The position numbers and the translations under genes are program-made. Positions 60,746-64,000 of a stretch of 64,000 bases of DNA are shown here, piece after piece. The stretch covers positions 71,216,297 to 71,280,296 of the forward strand of contig NC_068366.1 of NCBI RefSeq assembly GCF_020536995.1. Reading direction: 5' to 3'. The notes under the pieces are model-generated. The model made no database searches. It had not been told where the DNA came from and saw only the letters and a program-made list of their open reading frames with translations. Numbering within the stretch: position 1 is the first letter of the stretch; each line of letters begins with the position of its first letter. This DNA comes from Dreissena polymorpha (taxonomy: Eukaryota; Mollusca; Bivalvia; Myida; Dreissenidae).

Positions 60746-61448
60746 TATGATTCTACTCTTTGCTTAGATTGACACTGTGACTTTAGTGTAATATGTTACA
60801 ACCTTAAGCTATTCCTATTGTTGAATAAAAATATTGTGTCATTAAAATATATTTTGTTGGATAATTTGTATGTTGAGTTGTATTGTTTGGTCATTGCAAA
60901 GTATCAAGTTATTTTAAGACAAGAAAAAGCTCATCTTTCATCATGTATTTATATTAAAATTCTTGAATGTTAGTGAAGGTACAGTTCATATAATTAAAAG
61001 CAATTTTAATATGATTGCTTGTGTTTTATTGCACAGTGAATACCATCTTGTCTTTATGCTGACATATAGAACGGAAAAATAGTAAACTGTCGTTTTTATA
61101 TGCAATGGGATTGTATATGAAGACTTGCATGTTCAGATGAAAAAATTGCCATAATTTTTCTCTTTATATTTTATTCCTGCTAAATGGTTGATGCAATAAA
61201 GTTAAGTCTTTAATGACTTGTGTTTCTTGTAATATTATTTGTAAGCAAATTTGGCTGTAGTATTAGATGCATGCTGTACAAGATACTGTAGATCAACATT
61301 ATATTGTATGAGTATGAATAGATAATTCAAGGTGCACAGCCATTAATTTTGCCCTCCACCATCTCCGATTTTGGTTAGACAGTTGCAAGTTACTTGCATT
61401 AGTATGAAGTCTTAAAATAACTTAAGTATAATTGCTGTTGTGTTATTA

Positions 61449-61678
61449 TTAACCTTTTCCTGCTCTGAGGAAATTTTAAATTTTCTACATGCAAACATCA
61501 TAAAACCAGAACAGCCTGCAAGTAACTCACAATCTGTTCAGGTTTTATGCTGTTTGCTGCTCATCAGTATCCATGGGTTGGAAACAAAGCCTTTAAAACT
61601 TTAATATAGTAAGAAAGGTCTTAAATTAAATTTATTCTCGAATGTGTCTTAGTGCGTTTTTGAGTGGTACAGGGTTAA
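61449..61678. mobile_element. TTAA-flanked MITE, right-arm copy
   Basis: Mirror of 52581-52810. Confidence 0.5.
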
Positions 61679-61723
61679 ATGTCTCATTTTGTTTTTGATT
61701 ATCTTTGGTTTATTGAACATATA

Positions 61724-61854
61724 TGAGCCTTGCTCTGTGAAATAGGGGTTTTATGCATGTGCGTTTAGTATCCTCCCTGATTAGCCTGTGCGGTCTGCCC
61801 AGGCTAATCTGGAGTGCACATGCATTAAACCCCTTTTTCACAGAGCGAGGCTCA
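61724..61854. mobile_element. Palindromic MITE, right-arm copy
   Basis: Mirror of 52406-52534, with only a few differences. Confidence 0.8.
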
Positions 61855-63104
61855 TATGTATTAGACAGTGCATTCAAATAATACAATTTAAATCTGAATA
61901 TTTTATTTAGTTGCAATACTCAAAGACCTATCAATATTGATAGGTCTTTGCAATACTTTAAAGCTTACTATGTTTGCAGTTTTAGTGAAAACACAAACTT
62001 TAATCAAAGAAGCATATAATGTGTATTACTCATTTAATCAACTTCCACTTTATTCCATACACGTGTTCGACTCTGTGACATTACGTTCTGTCAAAGCTTT
62101 TTATTGCAAATTCATTAAACATAAATTGGTAACCTTGGGTATCCAAAAGGAATCCAAATTTTACTAGCCATAGACTTTCCAAAATGCAATTGTTTCTGAG
62201 AAGTATTTTTCTCTAGAAGGTGGCAAAACTCCTAAGCAATTCCTTTTTGGGCTAATGGTAGGGCTAACGCGTGTAACAACCATTGACAAATTATTAAATA
62301 TACATTAAAAGGTCATTGTTCACAAAACAGATCATGATATAACATGATGCAGCATTTTGTACTATATCAAATTAAATGTTGCTGAAAACAGAAGAATATT
62401 CAAATTATGGACATTTTATTCTGTTAATAATGCTATCTTTCTAACATTACAAATCAATAAAGCATGCTTAACAATAGCAGAACTCTTTTGACTTTTAATT
62501 ATCTTTTCCAGTCTTTAAATCTTTACAAAATTCATTGTCCCACTAACACCATCCTATAAAACAGGTTATGGCTTCCAATTGTTAATCAACTATAAAGCAT
62601 GAACAAAGGCACAAATATCGCAGTATCTTTTGCAAATGATACAAATGTCTATGGCCTCGATACGGAACAAAAAGCAAGATTTCTTGTCAGGCGGTAAGCT
62701 GAATCCTCGAGAACATTTGAAAAATGTCCATTTAATGCGCCACTGGGCCGTTCCTATTTAAATGGGCATCATGCACAGAACTTGGCCATCCAGGTCATAT
62801 GTCCAAACATTTCAAGTTACTGTCACAGACTGCTTGAAGAACTAAACTGCTGATAAACAAGGACCTATGCTCAGATGTTGAAGCAGGACATGCACTGTGG
62901 GTTCCATCAACAGTCCAATCATTCTACATCATTCATGAAATCCATAGGCAATGATCGTCAGCTCATGACGAGATTCTGGAAATCTGATGTACTGCTCCAT
63001 CATTGCTGACAAGACTCTACATGTTGAAATGACTGTGTAATGTTGAGTCCCTGAAATACAAAAGTAAAATTCATGCTAGAGTTTAGCCATATTAATTATG
63101 CTTG

Positions 63105-63270
63105 ATTGCATTGAAAGCTTTATGCTTATTAAGACATTCTAGAGTCCGTTTTCTGGGAGTAATCAGTACTTTGTATATATGAAGATAAAGAGACCGCTAA
63201 TAAACAGGGTTGAACCCAAAATGTTCCCATCACTAGGTGAACACCATATCCACTACGCCAGCCTGACAAA
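63105..63270 (-). mobile_element. tRNA-derived SINE, right-arm copy
   Basis: Mirror of 51024-51190; the B box reads CAGGGTTGAACCC on the plus strand. Confidence 0.65.
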
Positions 63271-64000
63271 GTAAATGAAGTGAAGCTTCTAAGTTATGTC
63301 TCATTTGATTGTTAACAAGAGCACCGCCCTGCGGGTTCAGACCTCTCATCTGTTTTTTTTAAAGTTGAAGGGACCTATCTCGATACTTCAATCACAAAGG
63401 AGGGAGAGGTGGGGTGGAGAAGGGTGTATAGTGTGGTGGTGTGGTCATTTATTACACTATCTTCCAAAAATGAAAAAATGATAAAAATAAATATTTGTGT
63501 TTTTTAGCCATGTTTAAAAAAAATGGGCAGGGGGTATAGTGTGAGGGTGTGGTCATTTATTAGATGATCTTTCAAAATGAAAAAAAAAGTACTTTTTTCT
63601 TTTTTTTGGGGGGGGGGCGTGGGGGATGGTTTGGGTGGAGTCTATTGTGGTATGTCAGATAAGAGTTGCTTTGTAACGCTTGTAAAGAAGTTATGGAAAT
63701 TTTAGCAAAATTTAATAATTTCACCTTGAGAGTCATGGTCATTCAAAGGTCAAGGTAAAATTCAACTTGCCAGCTACAGTAACTTATGATAGCATGACAG
63801 TATTTGAAGTTTGAAAGCAATAGCCTTGATACTTGAGAAGTAAAGTAGATCAAAACACAAAATTTAACCATATATTCAAAGTTACTAAGTAAGAAAAGGA
63901 CCATAATTCTGTCAAAATGACAACCAGAGTTATTCAACTTGTCCTGTACTGTCCCCTTATGATAATTTGCGAGTATTCCAAGTATGAAAGCAATATCTTT

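Larger units (their letters stand above)
58076..64000 (-). repeat. Giant inverted repeat, right arm
   Basis: Reverse complement of 50291-57911 without the 1.66-kb insertion. It runs into the window end. All open frames here mirror frames of the left arm and none is a supported gene. Confidence 0.92.

Overview
The window looks like nuclear DNA from a bivalve mollusc. It is AT-rich and intron-rich, with widely spaced small exons, and it is dominated by SINEs, foldback/MITE families, tandem-repeat-bearing elements of the kind common in clams and mussels, a Ty3/Gypsy element and a Penelope-like element. The exact species cannot be fixed from sequence alone; a heterodont (dreissenid- or venerid-like) bivalve is my guess.

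Layout. (1) 300-1822, plus strand: the last four exons of an extracellular VWDE-like (von Willebrand D / EGF) gene. (2) 5079-9163, minus strand: five well-bounded exons of a secretory-pathway protein of the invertebrate DUF1647-like type. A signal-anchor exon at 45243-45435 on the same strand has the matching splice phase and may be its first exon, which would make the region from 9 to 45 kb one 36-kb intron packed with mobile elements. (3) 7.5-16 kb: two adjacent inverted duplications that include a decayed copy of one DUF1647-like exon and several LINE fragments, plus a 430-bp palindromic MITE. (4) 16.6-21.8 kb, minus strand: a Penelope-like element of the Naiad type (GIY-YIG nuclease before the reverse transcriptase). 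Its single 986-codon frame is interrupted only by three UGA codons at positions where cysteine is expected, and its 3' UTR carries a convincing type II SECIS hairpin. It therefore looks like an intact mobile element that encodes a selenoprotein, and is the most exciting object here. An internally deleted derivative lies at 42.4-43.4 kb. (5) 26978-36276, plus strand: a young-looking Ty3/Gypsy LTR element with very long LTRs, a SINE inserted in its 5' LTR and a C2H2 zinc-finger tail after the integrase. (6) 37.9-49.5 kb: tandem-repeat elements, a piggyBac-like MITE inserted into a tRNA-SINE, a nested AGAACCTAGGTTCT palindrome cluster, and a probable divergent promoter near 45.5-46.1 kb. (7) 50.3-64.0 kb: a giant inverted repeat (arms of about 6-7.6 kb around a 164-bp spacer) that runs off the right end of the window; one arm carries a 1.66-kb insertion the other lacks.

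How the parts relate. Only the two host genes and a possible spliced non-coding transcript at 46-51 kb appear to be host functions. The Naiad protein would need the host selenocysteine machinery (SBP2, eEFSec, tRNA-Sec) to be made in full. Several dispersed repeat families carry nuclear-receptor half-sites and perfect ERE-type palindromes, so the repeats may scatter receptor-binding sites. Coding coordinates and splice sites were read by eye; no database search was run.
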